Positions 1-8,408 of a DNA stretch of 51,383 nt are shown here, in pieces (within the stretch, counting starts at the first letter, position 1; each line of letters begins with the position of its first letter). The position numbers were made by a program, and so were the translations under genes. The stretch covers positions 1-51,383 of the forward strand of contig NZ_JANQDH010000018.1 of the NCBI RefSeq assembly GCF_029891735.1. Direction: 5' to 3'. This stretch comes from Chrysosporum bergii ANA360D. Its GTDB lineage: Bacteria > Cyanobacteriota > Cyanobacteriia > Cyanobacteriales > Nostocaceae. Below the pieces are notes generated by a model. The model worked only from the letters and a program-made list of their open reading frames with translations, was not told where the DNA came from and made no database searches.

Positions 1-422
1 AGTTTGAAGATAAGAGCCAACGGGAGGTAGAGGAAATGTTGGGAATCACACTGCAAGAAACGCGAGTTTACCGAGAAATAAAGGAAGAGGGAATACAGGA
101 AGGAGAACAGCGAGGACGTGAACAGGGACTCGAACAGGGACTTGAACAGGGACTCGAACAGGGACTTGAACAGGGACTTGAACAAGGACGTGAACAAGGA
201 CGTGAACAGGGACGTGAGGTAGAAGCGCGATCGCTCGTTTTCCGTTTACTAAATCGACGTGTAGGAGAATTACCGCAGGAAGTGTGTCAACAACTTGAAT
301 CCCTTTCCCTAGAACAATTAGAAAACCTGGGAGAGGCTTTGCTTGATTTTAGCAGCATAGCTGATTTAGATGCTTGGTTGTCAGGGTTGGATGGTAATTC
401 TGAACCAGCATATCTGACCTAG
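1..422 (+). CDS. Rpn/DUF2887-DUF4351 family protein, C-terminal part (5' end outside window)
   Basis: This is the 3' part of a gene entering from the left edge. The frame is open from base 3, and the ATG at 36 is internal, because the preceding codons match the same region of the intact copy at 650-1576. It encodes the end of the DUF2887 region, a charged helix with eight (R/L)EQG units, then a DUF4351-like tail (LVFRLLNRRVGELPQEV). From base 1 it aligns with 1215-1576 with only a few substitutions, differing mainly by five extra 12-bp units. Family knowledge: these are PD-(D/E)XK nuclease-like proteins related to recombination-promoting Rpn proteins, numerous in cyanobacteria. The nuclease core of this copy lies outside the window, so its integrity is unknown. 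Confidence 0.8.
   Translation, partial: FEDKSQREVEEMLGITLQETRVYREIKEEGIQEGEQRGREQGLEQGLEQGLEQGLEQGLEQGREQGREQGREVEARSLVFRLLNRRVGELPQEVCQQLESLSLEQLENLGEALLDFSSIADLDAWLSGLDGNSEPAYLT
117..212 (+). repeat. 12-bp coding minisatellite, 8 units
   Basis: Eight in-frame tandem copies of a 12-bp unit of the form CGTGAACAGGGA or CTTGAACAGGGA, encoding REQG or LEQG. The paralogue at 1331-1366 has only three units. The difference is exactly 60 bp, so the frame is kept. Confidence 0.92.
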
Positions 423-441
423 CTTTGGGATTATTTTATTA

Positions 442-552
442 GTTTTGGTAGGAGAATTACCCCAAGATGTGCGATCGCGCGTTGAATCCCTTTCCCTGGA
501 AAAAGTCCTTAGTCAAACACCCATCAATCCTCATCAATCCTTAACCTGTTGA
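442..552 (+). pseudogene. Relic of a third DUF4351 tail
   Basis: Between the two Rpn-family copies one frame reads VGELPQDVRSRVESLSLEK before diverging and stopping at 550-552. This is clearly related to the VGELPQEVCQQ(L/V)ESLSLEQ segment of both neighbours. No start or nuclease core belongs to it. It is best read as the decayed end of another family member, showing that the locus has undergone repeated duplication and loss. Confidence 0.6.
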
Positions 553-649
553 CAGTGGTTAGAAGTTGAATTGCGAGCGCCCCGCGGAAATCGCTACAGT
601 AACACCTATTCGCTGCTAAAATTATTCCCAGGGTTTAAGCCAATCTTCC

Positions 650-1576
650 ATGCGTCGAGATTCGATTTTTTATAAATTATTTCAACAATCTCCCAGTTTG
701 TTATTTGAGCTACTGACAAATCCACCAGAAAATGCAGATGAATATAGATTTGATTCGGTAGCTGTTAAAGAACCAAAATTTGAAATTGACGGCGTATTTA
801 TACCGCCGGAAAACGAAAATCCCGGTGTAGTCTATTTTTGTGAAGTGCAATTTCAGAAAGATGAAAGACTATATGAACGAGTATTTGCAGAATCTTGGTT
901 ATATTTTTATCGCAACCGGGATAGATTTAGTAATTTGCAAATCGTGATCATTTACCCATACCGCAGTTTAGAACAAAGTGATATTAATCCTTACCTAAGT
1001 CAACTGAATAGCCCACAGGTACATAGGATATATTTGAATGAACTGGGAGATATTCGCCAATTACCTGTATGGGTTGCCTTGATGATGTTAACTACAATTG
1101 ATGAAGAAGAAGCAACCGAAGAAGCCAGGTATTTATTAACCAGGAATCAGCAGGAAATTCCTCAACCAGAAAATCGCGCCATAATAGAGTTAATAACAAC
1201 AATTATGGTGTACAAGTTTGAAGATAAGAGCCAACGGGAGGTAGAGGAAATGTTGGGAATCACACTGCAAGAAACGCGAGTTTACCGAGAAATAAAGGAA
1301 GAGGGAATACAGGAAGGAGAACAGCGAGGACTTGAACAGGGACTTGAACAGGGACTTGAACAAGGACGTGAGGTAGAAGCGCGATCGCTCGTTTTCCGTT
1401 TACTAAATCGACGTGTAGGAGAATTACCGCAGGAAGTGTGTCAACAAGTTGAATCCCTTTCCCTGGAACAATTAGAAAATCTGGGAGAGGCTTTGCTTGA
1501 TTTTAACAGCATAGCTGATTTAGATGCTTGGTTGTCAGGGTTGGATGGTAATTCTGAACCAGCATATCTGACCTAG
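650..1576 (+). CDS. Rpn family PD-(D/E)XK nuclease-like protein (DUF2887 + DUF4351)
   Basis: A complete 308-aa protein beginning MRRDSIFYKLFQ, the usual start of the cyanobacterial DUF2887 family. A PD-(D/E)XK-like core is visible: D47 in FEIDGVF, then E65 and Q67 in YFCEVQFQ, the E-x-Q variant. The middle ends in a helix-turn segment (SQREVEEMLGI). Residues 228-239 form three LEQG units, and the C-terminus is a DUF4351-like helical tail. Known of the family: Rpn proteins are metal-dependent DNA endonucleases that promote recA-independent recombination in E. coli. That activity here is inferred. The final 120 residues are nearly identical to the copy at the left edge, indicating recent duplication or gene conversion. 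Confidence 0.85.
   Translation: MRRDSIFYKLFQQSPSLLFELLTNPPENADEYRFDSVAVKEPKFEIDGVFIPPENENPGVVYFCEVQFQKDERLYERVFAESWLYFYRNRDRFSNLQIVIIYPYRSLEQSDINPYLSQLNSPQVHRIYLNELGDIRQLPVWVALMMLTTIDEEEATEEARYLLTRNQQEIPQPENRAIIELITTIMVYKFEDKSQREVEEMLGITLQETRVYREIKEEGIQEGEQRGLEQGLEQGLEQGREVEARSLVFRLLNRRVGELPQEVCQQVESLSLEQLENLGEALLDFNSIADLDAWLSGLDGNSEPAYLT
1331..1366 (+). repeat. 12-bp coding minisatellite, 3 units
   Basis: Three tandem CTTGAACAGGGA-type units encoding LEQG in the intact Rpn-family gene, the short allele of the array at 117-212. Confidence 0.9.
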
Positions 1577-1640
1577 GGTGAGCCGGGGAGTTGCTAAATT
1601 AGATCAAATAATCTAATTTTTTCTGGTACATCTACCCCAA

Positions 1641-3887
1641 GTGGGCTACTACCGCAGCGCCGTGATTAATGGAATATTAAAAAAACTCCGAGCCGGGTTG
1701 GTTAAAAGCAAAACTTATCTCAATACTTCTCCCCACCAACAGTGGTTACAAGTGGTTTTGGTGACTAGCCTGGGAGTGACAGCTTTGGTATGGGGAGTTA
1801 GGGAAATGAAATGGTTACAGTTTTGGGAATTAAAAGCTTATGACCAAATGCTGCGATCGCGTCCGGTGGAACCACCAGATCCCCGCATACTATTAGTCAC
1901 AATTACTCAAGAAGATATAGAAAAATATCAATGGCCTTTGGCCGATAGCGTAGTTAATCAGCTATTGCTGAAACTAGAATCTTATCAGCCAAGTATTATT
2001 GGTCTTCATATTAACCGAGCAAATCAGGAAAACTTGGCAGACAATGTTCAGAATCAAAAAAATATTATCAGCACTTGTTTATTTAGCAGTGTAGACAGGT
2101 CAGAAATTGCCCCACCACCTAATTTTCCTGAAGACAATTTAGGCTTTAATGATTTAATTTCCGACTATGAAGAAGACCAAATCATCCGGCGCAGTTTATT
2201 ATTTGCACAACCCACAGATAATCAATGTACTACTCCCTTCTCATTTGCGGCTCGATTGGCGGTTAACTATCTAGAAAAGCTAGGTTTTGCCATTGACTTT
2301 TTTGATCAATATAATTTCTCCATAGGTAACACTCGCTTTTATACCCTCAAGAGTAATTCTGGTAACTATACAAAATTAGATGCTGCCGGTTACCAAATAC
2401 TGTTGAATTATCGCCATAGTAAACATCTAGCCCAACAAGTCACTCTCACACAAGTTCTGAATCATCAACTTGACCCCCATTTAGTTAAAGACAAGTTAGT
2501 AATTATCGGCACAACTGCACCTAGTGTTCATCCTGGGTTAAATACGCCATTAAATGCTGCACCTAACCAACCTTCTAGAACACATAGTGTTTTAATTCAT
2601 GCACATATCGTCAGTCAAATTCTCAGTACGGTGCTGGATGGACGACCCCTAATTTGGTACTGGTCCGGAGGGTGGGAAATTGTCTGGCTGTATGGTTGGT
2701 CAACTATTGGGAGCATTTTAGGGCGGCGACTGGGACATCCTTTATGGTTGTTAGTGGTGGGAGGTACAACTTTAGCTGGTTTAGTGATAATCTGCACCAT
2801 AATATTTTTTCAAGCTGGTTGGATACCGCTTATTCCCCCAGCTGTGGCTTTAGTTCTTAGTGGTGTCAGTACCATGACTTACACCAGCTACCAGAGTCAG
2901 CAACAAGCACAGCTGATACTGTCACAAATTCAAGAACAACAAGCAGCAATTGAAGAGTTAAATATTCTCCTGCAAGATGCAAGAACTACAGCAATTAAAG
3001 ACGTACATAGTCACACAATATCTACACCTGTAATAACAGAAAAAAGAAGCGGTGATTTACTTTTAGGTGGACGTTACCAAATATCCAAACTGTTAGGTAG
3101 TGGGGGATTTGGTCGGACTTATTTAGCAAAAGATACTCAACTACCAGGTCATCCTAGTTGTGTAGTTAAACAACTAATGCCCGCGAGACAGGATCATAAG
3201 TTCTTGGCAGTTGCCAGAAGGTTATTTCACACAGAAGCAGAAATTTTACAAATGTTGGGCAAACATCAACAAATTCCCGAACTTTTTGCTTATTTTGAAG
3301 ATAATAAAGAATTTTATTTAGTGCAAGAATACATTGCTGGTCATACTTTAGATGAAGAATTACCACCTATGCAAATTGTCCATAATCAAGCTGTTGTAAT
3401 TGATATACTCAAAGGTGTTCTAGAAGTATTGGTATTTCTCCATCAGCATCGGGTAATTCATCGGGACATTAAACCAACTAATATTATTAGACGTGCTGAA
3501 GATAACCGTTTGGTTTTAATTGACTTTGGCGCAGTCAAGTTCATGCAGCCCCCAAATAGTCAGGAAACAGAATTAGCAACTGTTGCCATTGGGACAAGGG
3601 GTTATACACCACCAGAGCAATTTGCAGGTCATCCCCGCTTGTGTAGTGATATTTATGCCTTGGGAATCATAGGTATTCAAGCCATTACTGGAATACCGCC
3701 CCAGGAACTGGAACCAGATCCAAATACAGGTAATATTATGTGGAGAAAAGCAGTGGAAGTTAACGACAAATTAGCAGCAATTTTAGATAAAATGGTTTGT
3801 TATCATTTTGGCGATCGCTATCAAAGTGCAGCAGATGTTATACAAGATTTAAATCAACTCACTGATTTTATATCCGACACAATTTAG
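1641..3887 (+). CDS. CHASE2 sensor-domain serine/threonine protein kinase
   Basis: 748 aa from a GTG at 1641; the start is uncertain and no strong ribosome binding site is visible. Order of parts: one membrane helix near residues 38-53, an extracytoplasmic CHASE2-like domain (about 60-330; ELKAYDQMLRSRP and DPRILLVTITQEDI are typical), three hydrophobic helices (about 340-420), a short coiled linker, and a Hanks-type kinase. The kinase has a glycine loop GSGGFGRTY from about 486, the ATP lysine in VVKQL, the catalytic HRDIKPTN (H607, D609), DFG (D628), and GTRGYTPPEQ. It should sense an external or envelope signal and phosphorylate cytoplasmic proteins; ligand and substrates are unknown. It starts 64 bp after the Rpn gene, but nothing indicates a shared role. 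Confidence 0.88.
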   Translation: MGYYRSAVINGILKKLRAGLVKSKTYLNTSPHQQWLQVVLVTSLGVTALVWGVREMKWLQFWELKAYDQMLRSRPVEPPDPRILLVTITQEDIEKYQWPLADSVVNQLLLKLESYQPSIIGLHINRANQENLADNVQNQKNIISTCLFSSVDRSEIAPPPNFPEDNLGFNDLISDYEEDQIIRRSLLFAQPTDNQCTTPFSFAARLAVNYLEKLGFAIDFFDQYNFSIGNTRFYTLKSNSGNYTKLDAAGYQILLNYRHSKHLAQQVTLTQVLNHQLDPHLVKDKLVIIGTTAPSVHPGLNTPLNAAPNQPSRTHSVLIHAHIVSQILSTVLDGRPLIWYWSGGWEIVWLYGWSTIGSILGRRLGHPLWLLVVGGTTLAGLVIICTIIFFQAGWIPLIPPAVALVLSGVSTMTYTSYQSQQQAQLILSQIQEQQAAIEELNILLQDARTTAIKDVHSHTISTPVITEKRSGDLLLGGRYQISKLLGSGGFGRTYLAKDTQLPGHPSCVVKQLMPARQDHKFLAVARRLFHTEAEILQMLGKHQQIPELFAYFEDNKEFYLVQEYIAGHTLDEELPPMQIVHNQAVVIDILKGVLEVLVFLHQHRVIHRDIKPTNIIRRAEDNRLVLIDFGAVKFMQPPNSQETELATVAIGTRGYTPPEQFAGHPRLCSDIYALGIIGIQAITGIPPQELEPDPNTGNIMWRKAVEVNDKLAAILDKMVCYHFGDRYQSAADVIQDLNQLTDFISDTI

Positions 3888-3976
3888 AAAAAAAATTGCA
3901 GGTTAAATCTCTCAACCCGGAAAGCAAGTAGGATAAATGAAATAGTTACCAATAACCAACCAAAATTAAAATTGCT

Positions 3977-4513
3977 GTGGTAATCAGAAATTGGACGGCG
4001 ACAATTGTACTAACTTCTGCTTGGCTGCTATCTGGATTTATAGCTTCTGAAGCTTGGACTTCTTTAGCAGATCATGGCGCAGCCTCTTCTCATTCAATTT
4101 CTCAGATCAAACCAATTACCGCCAGCCAAGCTGAGTTTGGAGTGTTGAGAGTTGATTCCCAAGGTCAAAGCAAATTTACCCCCACTACCAGAGTGTTATT
4201 GTATCAAAGTGGTAAATACGGGTGGCGCATTAAACTGAAGAATTACAAAGGTAAGGTGACATGGCGAGAAATTATGCGATTGCCAAAACCTCCAGAAACC
4301 TGGGCTACAGATGATAGTCAAAGTTTGACTTTATCCGCTGATGGCATTGAAGCCATAACAACTCGTACACAATTTACATCTGATGGTGTAATTGAGAATT
4401 TCTGGACAATGGTTCCTGGTGATCCTGGTGGTAAGTATCAAATACAGGTTTACATTGACAACCGTCTGATTGGTGCTTTCGATTTCGATGTTATTTCTTT
4501 GCGAAAAAATTAA
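3977..4513 (+). CDS. Secreted or periplasmic hypothetical protein
   Basis: 178 aa from a GTG start. The first ~27 residues form a signal peptide-like stretch (hydrophobic TIVLTSAWLLSGFIASEA). The rest looks like a compact beta-rich domain (YGWRIKLKN, KYQIQVYIDNRLIGAFDFDV), possibly immunoglobulin-like. No enzyme motif is seen. It follows the kinase gene by 89 bp on the same strand and may be cotranscribed. I do not recognise a named family. Confidence 0.65.
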   Translation: MVIRNWTATIVLTSAWLLSGFIASEAWTSLADHGAASSHSISQIKPITASQAEFGVLRVDSQGQSKFTPTTRVLLYQSGKYGWRIKLKNYKGKVTWREIMRLPKPPETWATDDSQSLTLSADGIEAITTRTQFTSDGVIENFWTMVPGDPGGKYQIQVYIDNRLIGAFDFDVISLRKN

Positions 4514-4582
4514 CCCCTGTCTTCTTTTGAGTTGAAAAGCAGGGCGGAGTATTTTAGAAGTAGAGATTTCCGCAACAAACTC

Positions 4583-4951
4583 ATGGATGCTCAGGAATTA
4601 ATTCGACGTTATAACGCAGGGCAGAGGTATTTTCCCGCCATTAACTTAAGTGGTGTTAAGCTAATTGCAGCTTACCTACCTGGAATCAACTTATGGGGAG
4701 CGGACTTAAGTCGAGCTAACCTCGCCAAAGCTAAACTGTGGGGAGCGGACTTAAGTCGAGCCAACCTCGCCAAAGCGAACTTGACCAGAGCTAACTTATC
4801 TGGGGTTAAACTCACCGAAGCAAATCTCCGGGGAGCAAAACTTAATTTAGCCAAGTTGTATGGAGCTGACTTGAGTAGAGCTTACTATGATGAAAGTACC
4901 AGATTTTCCAGAGGTTTTGACCCCCAGAGTCAAAATATGCAGAAATTTTAA
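4583..4951 (+). CDS. Pentapeptide-repeat protein
   Basis: 122 aa from the ATG at 4583. A longer reading from a TTG at 4532 exists, but the sequence after the ATG (MDAQELIRRYNAGQRYF) is the conserved opening of cyanobacterial pentapeptide proteins, so the ATG is preferred. About fifteen A(D/N)LxX-type pentads follow (GADLSRANLAKA, TRANLSGVKL), predicting a short right-handed quadrilateral beta helix. Two consecutive 15-residue blocks are nearly identical at DNA level. The function of such short cyanobacterial members is not established; some relatives in other bacteria mimic DNA to inhibit gyrase. No signal peptide is seen. Confidence 0.85.
   Translation: MDAQELIRRYNAGQRYFPAINLSGVKLIAAYLPGINLWGADLSRANLAKAKLWGADLSRANLAKANLTRANLSGVKLTEANLRGAKLNLAKLYGADLSRAYYDESTRFSRGFDPQSQNMQKF
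4691..4780 (+). repeat. Two tandem 45-bp coding repeats in the pentapeptide gene
   Basis: 4691-4735 and 4736-4780 encode LWGADLSRANLAKAK and LWGADLSRANLAKAN with only a few base differences. This is a recent in-frame expansion by three pentads. Confidence 0.9.
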
Positions 4952-4966
4952 CTGCATTGTTAATTA

Positions 4967-6163
4967 CTAAACAGGTTCAGACAACTTGGCATCAAGACGA
5001 CGAAATAAAAATATCCACAGTGGTAGGGAACTATTAATGGCAATTAGTCTGACTAAATGACCAGTAGTGACAATTTCTACATCATGATTTAATGCTAGGG
5101 ATACCAGGATCATTTCTGGCGCTCCTCCTGGTGCTGTTACTAACAGACAAGTTAACCAGTCCCAAGAAGTTAATTGCATAGCCAGCATAGCAGCGATCGC
5201 CCCGGTAACGATGGTCATGGCTACAGACACAAACCCATAACCCACAGCTTTTTTGCCAATATTGGGTTTATCTCCCCAATACTCACCAATGGTAATCCCT
5301 AGCAGCATTTGACCTAATAACTTAATGAACACTGGCGGACTAAAATTGACATCACCTAAAACAGGTAGCCACTGCAGCAAAGAATTAAAAGCAAGACCAA
5401 CTAATAAAGCACCAAAAAACTCCGCAGCTGGCAGTTTAAATAATCCAGCCAGATAAACTACTAAGCTGGTAATTACCAGTGCCAATAACAATAACCATAG
5501 CTGAGATAAATCAAAACTCCATAATTGATCTGTGACAGATAATGTTTGCACATTGATAAAATCACCAACATAATCACTGGATGTCCGAGCAATTAAGGGA
5601 ATCAGCAATACTACAGAAGTAACGCGAAGTGACTGAACTAAAGCAACAAGGGTGACATTTCTATCATAATCTGCTGCAATAGATGACATCACCCCCACAC
5701 CGCCGGGAACTGTTGCCAGCATGGAAGTTAATAAATTAGTTTTACTCAAGCGTGAGTAAATATAGCCGATGCAGCTACCACACAACAGCAAAAATAAAGT
5801 TAGAAAAATAAATATGGGAATTCCAGAAGCTAGACCGGTTAAATTGGCGCTGCTACTCGATGCACCCACAGTCAAGCCCACCAGTGCCATGCCCACTTTT
5901 CTCGCTTTTCGGTTCGGTTTTGGGCAATACTGATATAAAATCCGACATCCTTGTAAAACTATGGCACCAGAAGCAACCCCCCCAAATATCCAAGCAATTC
6001 CGCCCAGGTGTAGCTTAACCAGGGCAAAACCCAAAGGTATTGCCAGCAGCATTTCTAGGCAGAGGATGATAACTTGCTTGATAGATAAAATTTTTTTAGT
6101 GTCGTTTGCTTTTTCATCGGTAGTTGGTTGTGGGATGGAAGTAGTACTAAGATTTTGTTTCAT
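4967..6163 (-). CDS. AbrB-type integral membrane protein (COG3180 family)
   Basis: 398 aa with about ten hydrophobic segments after a polar N-terminus of ~25 residues. The two halves carry the matching motifs VPGGVGVM and APGGAPEM, typical of the duplicated fold of the E. coli AbrB membrane family (PF05145). This family is often mislabelled ammonia monooxygenase or transcriptional regulator, and should not be confused with cyanobacterial AbrB DNA-binding proteins. It is probably a transporter in the cytoplasmic membrane; the substrate is unknown. It is transcribed convergently with the pentapeptide gene (15 bp between stops) and divergently from chlI. Confidence 0.82.
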   Translation of the reverse strand: MKQNLSTTSIPQPTTDEKANDTKKILSIKQVIILCLEMLLAIPLGFALVKLHLGGIAWIFGGVASGAIVLQGCRILYQYCPKPNRKARKVGMALVGLTVGASSSSANLTGLASGIPIFIFLTLFLLLCGSCIGYIYSRLSKTNLLTSMLATVPGGVGVMSSIAADYDRNVTLVALVQSLRVTSVVLLIPLIARTSSDYVGDFINVQTLSVTDQLWSFDLSQLWLLLLALVITSLVVYLAGLFKLPAAEFFGALLVGLAFNSLLQWLPVLGDVNFSPPVFIKLLGQMLLGITIGEYWGDKPNIGKKAVGYGFVSVAMTIVTGAIAAMLAMQLTSWDWLTCLLVTAPGGAPEMILVSLALNHDVEIVTTGHLVRLIAINSSLPLWIFLFRRLDAKLSEPV

Positions 6164-6310
6164 ATTTTTTTGCTTGGCAAATACCCCGAGATCAGCACAG
6201 CAGGTGAGAGAAACATGGTAAGTCCACTGAGCCAGCCTAAATGGGTAGGGTCTCCAATGTGTAAGTTTAATTTACATAGTGTATTGTGGCTGATCCAGGA
6301 GAATAAAAAA

Positions 6311-6340
6311 ATGAATCACAAACACAACCAAAAAAGTTGA
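6311..6340 (+). CDS. Possible nine-residue leader peptide upstream of chlI
   Basis: ATG at 6311 opens MNHKHNQKS followed by TGA. It sits eight bases after AGGAGA (6297-6302), a better ribosome binding site than most genes here have. The peptide is rich in His, Asn, Lys and Gln. Whether it is translated, and whether it matters for chlI 219 bp downstream, is unknown. Confidence 0.2.
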   Translation: MNHKHNQKS

Positions 6341-6389
6341 AAAGTTTTTTGGGGATCAGTTATGTAGGGCTGGTGTAATCAATGTTTCA

Positions 6390-6405
6390 CCTTGATATAT
6401 CAAGG
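6390..6405. promoter_or_regulatory. Perfect 16-bp palindrome upstream of chlI
   Basis: CCTTGATATATCAAGG is a perfect inverted repeat lying about 153 bp upstream of the chlI start. A dimeric regulator site is a reasonable guess; no specific regulator consensus is recognised. Confidence 0.35.
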
Positions 6406-6558
6406 ATTAAAGTACCATTAAAGTTAAAAAGGTGCAAGGAATAAGACTGGAGAAATCCTCAAAACCCAATTCCCAGTCATCTGAATCATGGTTCCCCCCT
6501 CCTCTAACTGTGGCACAATAAAAAGTCGTAATCAGAAAAATATAGTTAAGGTAATTTA

Positions 6559-7683
6559 GTGACTCCAACTGCTCAATCCACGGCAAGTGCGCGACGCGCG
6601 GTGTTTCCATTTACAGCCATTGTCGGACAGGAAGAAATGAAACTGGCGCTGCTGTTGAACGTCATTGATCCCAAAATCGGTGGTGTGATGATTATGGGCG
6701 ATCGCGGCACCGGCAAGTCCACCACCATCCGGGCTTTGGCCGATTTACTGCCAGAAATCCCTGTAGTTGCCAATGACCCCTTCAACAGTGATCCCAACGA
6801 CCCCGATGTGATGAGCGATGAAGTCCGCCAAATGCTAGAACAGGGGGCGGAAATTCCCGTAGATCACAAAAAAGTGCAAATGGTAGACCTGCCATTAGGT
6901 GCTACAGAAGACCGGGTCTGCGGTACTATCGACATTGAAAAAGCCTTATCTGAGGGTGTTAAAGCCTTTGAACCGGGACTGTTGGCTAAGGCTAACCGAG
7001 GCATTCTCTATGTAGATGAGGTTAATTTGTTAGATGACCACCTAGTAGACGTGCTGCTGGACTCCGCAGCCAGTGGGTGGAACACTGTAGAACGGGAAGG
7101 TATTTCTATTCGTCACCCAGCCCGTTTTGTACTGGTGGGTTCTGGTAACCCAGAAGAGGGGGAACTGCGTCCCCAATTATTAGACCGCTTTGGAATGCAC
7201 GCAGAAATCCACACTGTCAAGGAACCAGCTTTGCGTGTGCAAATTGTGGAACAAAGGGGGGAATTTGACAAAAATCCAGCGGCCTTTCTGGAAAAATATC
7301 AAGCTGAACAACAAGGACTGCAACAAAAAATTGTTAACGCTCAAAACTTGTTGCCACAATTGACAATAGACTACGAAAACCGGGTAAAAATTTCCGAAAT
7401 TTGTTCAGAATTAGATGTAGATGGTTTGCGTGGTGATATTGTAATTAACCGTGCCGCCAAAGCATTAACTGCATTTGAAGGTCGTACCGAAGTTACGGTG
7501 GATGATATCAAACGCGTGATCACTCTATGTCTACGTCACAGACTGCGGAAAGATCCCCTAGAATCCATTGATTCTGGCTACAAAGTGGAAAAAGCTTTTG
7601 CACGGGTTTTTGGTATGGAACCACCGGAAGATATAGCGGCACAAAAAAATGGACTAGGTCAAAAGTTAGCAGCGAGAAATTAA
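6559..7683 (+). CDS. chlI: Magnesium chelatase ATPase subunit I
   Basis: 374 aa, the usual length. A GTG start is preceded by AAGG with seven bases between, and the N-terminus ([13 protein letters not shown]) matches cyanobacterial ChlI. AAA+ motifs are clear: Walker A GDRGTGKS (47-54), Walker B ILYVDEV (149-155), the [19 protein letters not shown] sensor region, and a C-terminal helical lid. ChlI drives ATP-dependent remodelling of the ChlD-ChlH complex that inserts Mg2+ into protoporphyrin IX, the first committed step of chlorophyll synthesis. chlD and chlH are not in the window. The gene has its own long upstream region and is followed by a small membrane-protein gene. Confidence 0.97.
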   Translation: MTPTAQSTASARRAVFPFTAIVGQEEMKLALLLNVIDPKIGGVMIMGDRGTGKSTTIRALADLLPEIPVVANDPFNSDPNDPDVMSDEVRQMLEQGAEIPVDHKKVQMVDLPLGATEDRVCGTIDIEKALSEGVKAFEPGLLAKANRGILYVDEVNLLDDHLVDVLLDSAASGWNTVEREGISIRHPARFVLVGSGNPEEGELRPQLLDRFGMHAEIHTVKEPALRVQIVEQRGEFDKNPAAFLEKYQAEQQGLQQKIVNAQNLLPQLTIDYENRVKISEICSELDVDGLRGDIVINRAAKALTAFEGRTEVTVDDIKRVITLCLRHRLRKDPLESIDSGYKVEKAFARVFGMEPPEDIAAQKNGLGQKLAARN

Positions 7684-7758
7684 ACCCTTTGGTGTTGAGT
7701 TGTGACCAATTCATGACTCAACACTTAATTTACATGAAGACGGCAGTCAGGACTAAAT

Positions 7759-8055
7759 ATGAGATTATGGAATTTTTGGTTAAACAGCTTTATTTTAGCA
7801 AGCCAATACAACCCACCCAGATTTGTAGAGCTATTAATGCTTACCTTGGCGGTGGCAATGTTAGTAATAGCTACTGTTTTACCAGATAAACCTTATTTAG
7901 TATTGGGTTTGAGTTTGGTATTAGGAGCTTCAATTTCTATATTAGTGCGGGAAGCGATCGCGCCTTCGCCCCAAAGACGAATTACCCAGTTTACAGCATT
8001 ATTATTGCTTTTAATTACTATTTACGGTTTTATTGATCTGCTGTTAGTTATTTGA
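7759..8055 (+). CDS. Small membrane protein of unknown function
   Basis: 98 aa, ATG start. Three hydrophobic segments (about 25-42, 47-64, 78-97) predict a small integral membrane protein; a short basic loop (PSPQRRIT) lies before the last. It starts 75 bp after chlI on the same strand and could be read from the chlI transcript. No family is recognised. Confidence 0.7.
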   Translation: MRLWNFWLNSFILASQYNPPRFVELLMLTLAVAMLVIATVLPDKPYLVLGLSLVLGASISILVREAIAPSPQRRITQFTALLLLLITIYGFIDLLLVI

Positions 8056-8098
8056 TGTATGATCAGGTGTTAATTAACATTCTCGCCCTATCAAAAAA

Positions 8099-8131
8099 AA
8101 ATCTGAGCAACGATATACGCTACTCAGATTT
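8099..8131. terminator. Stem-loop downstream of the small membrane gene
   Basis: AAATCTGAG (8099-8107) pairs perfectly with CTCAGATTT (8123-8131) around a 15-base loop. An A-run precedes the stem on the + strand, so the classic T-tail is on the minus strand; on the + strand only TTTATT follows. It may end chlI-side transcription weakly. Confidence 0.45.
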
Positions 8132-8289
8132 ATTCGTGCTGTTATTTGTGTCTGTTTATCTGTGTATCCAGTAACTACATCGCCATTGATCAGGATTCCG
8201 CTAAATCTGAAAAAATAATTTCAACTAAAATTTTGTATAATTTTGGGGTTGACTTAAACCCAGTGCATGAAATAAAATTTTAGATTGTC

Positions 8290-8384
8290 TGTCTAATTCC
8301 CGCTCGGATCAGGTAGACATATCACAAAAGCTAGCAACAGCGATTAATACAAACCAGATAAATCGCCTTTCAGCCAGCTACCTG
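8290..8384 (+). promoter_or_regulatory. Structured 5' leader of rplU
   Basis: The bases before rplU can fold: CAGGTAG (8310-8316) with CTACCTG (8378-8384) encloses an inner hairpin GCGATT (8340-8345) with AATCGC (8361-8366). An alternative pair TGTCTA (8290-8295) with TAGACA (8314-8319) uses part of the outer stem and would exclude it. Ribosomal protein operons are often controlled by such leaders; autoregulation by L21 is an inference. Confidence 0.4.
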
Positions 8385-8408
8385 TACGGCAACCTCAAGG
8401 ACAATTCC

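Larger units (their letters stand above)
6164..6558. other. Divergent intergenic region AbrB-like / chlI
   Basis: This 395-bp gap must hold promoters for both flanking genes. Two features stand out and are listed separately: a nine-codon reading frame behind a good Shine-Dalgarno at 6311, and a perfect 16-bp palindrome at 6390. No other coding potential is seen. Confidence 0.6.

Noticed and set aside
117-212. CRISPR-like array
   Set aside because: The units are contiguous 12-mers without spacers and are in frame with a coding region.
2615-2860. Reading frames of 60-70 codons on both strands inside the CHASE2-kinase gene
   Set aside because: They overlap a strongly supported domain in another frame and have no recognisable content.
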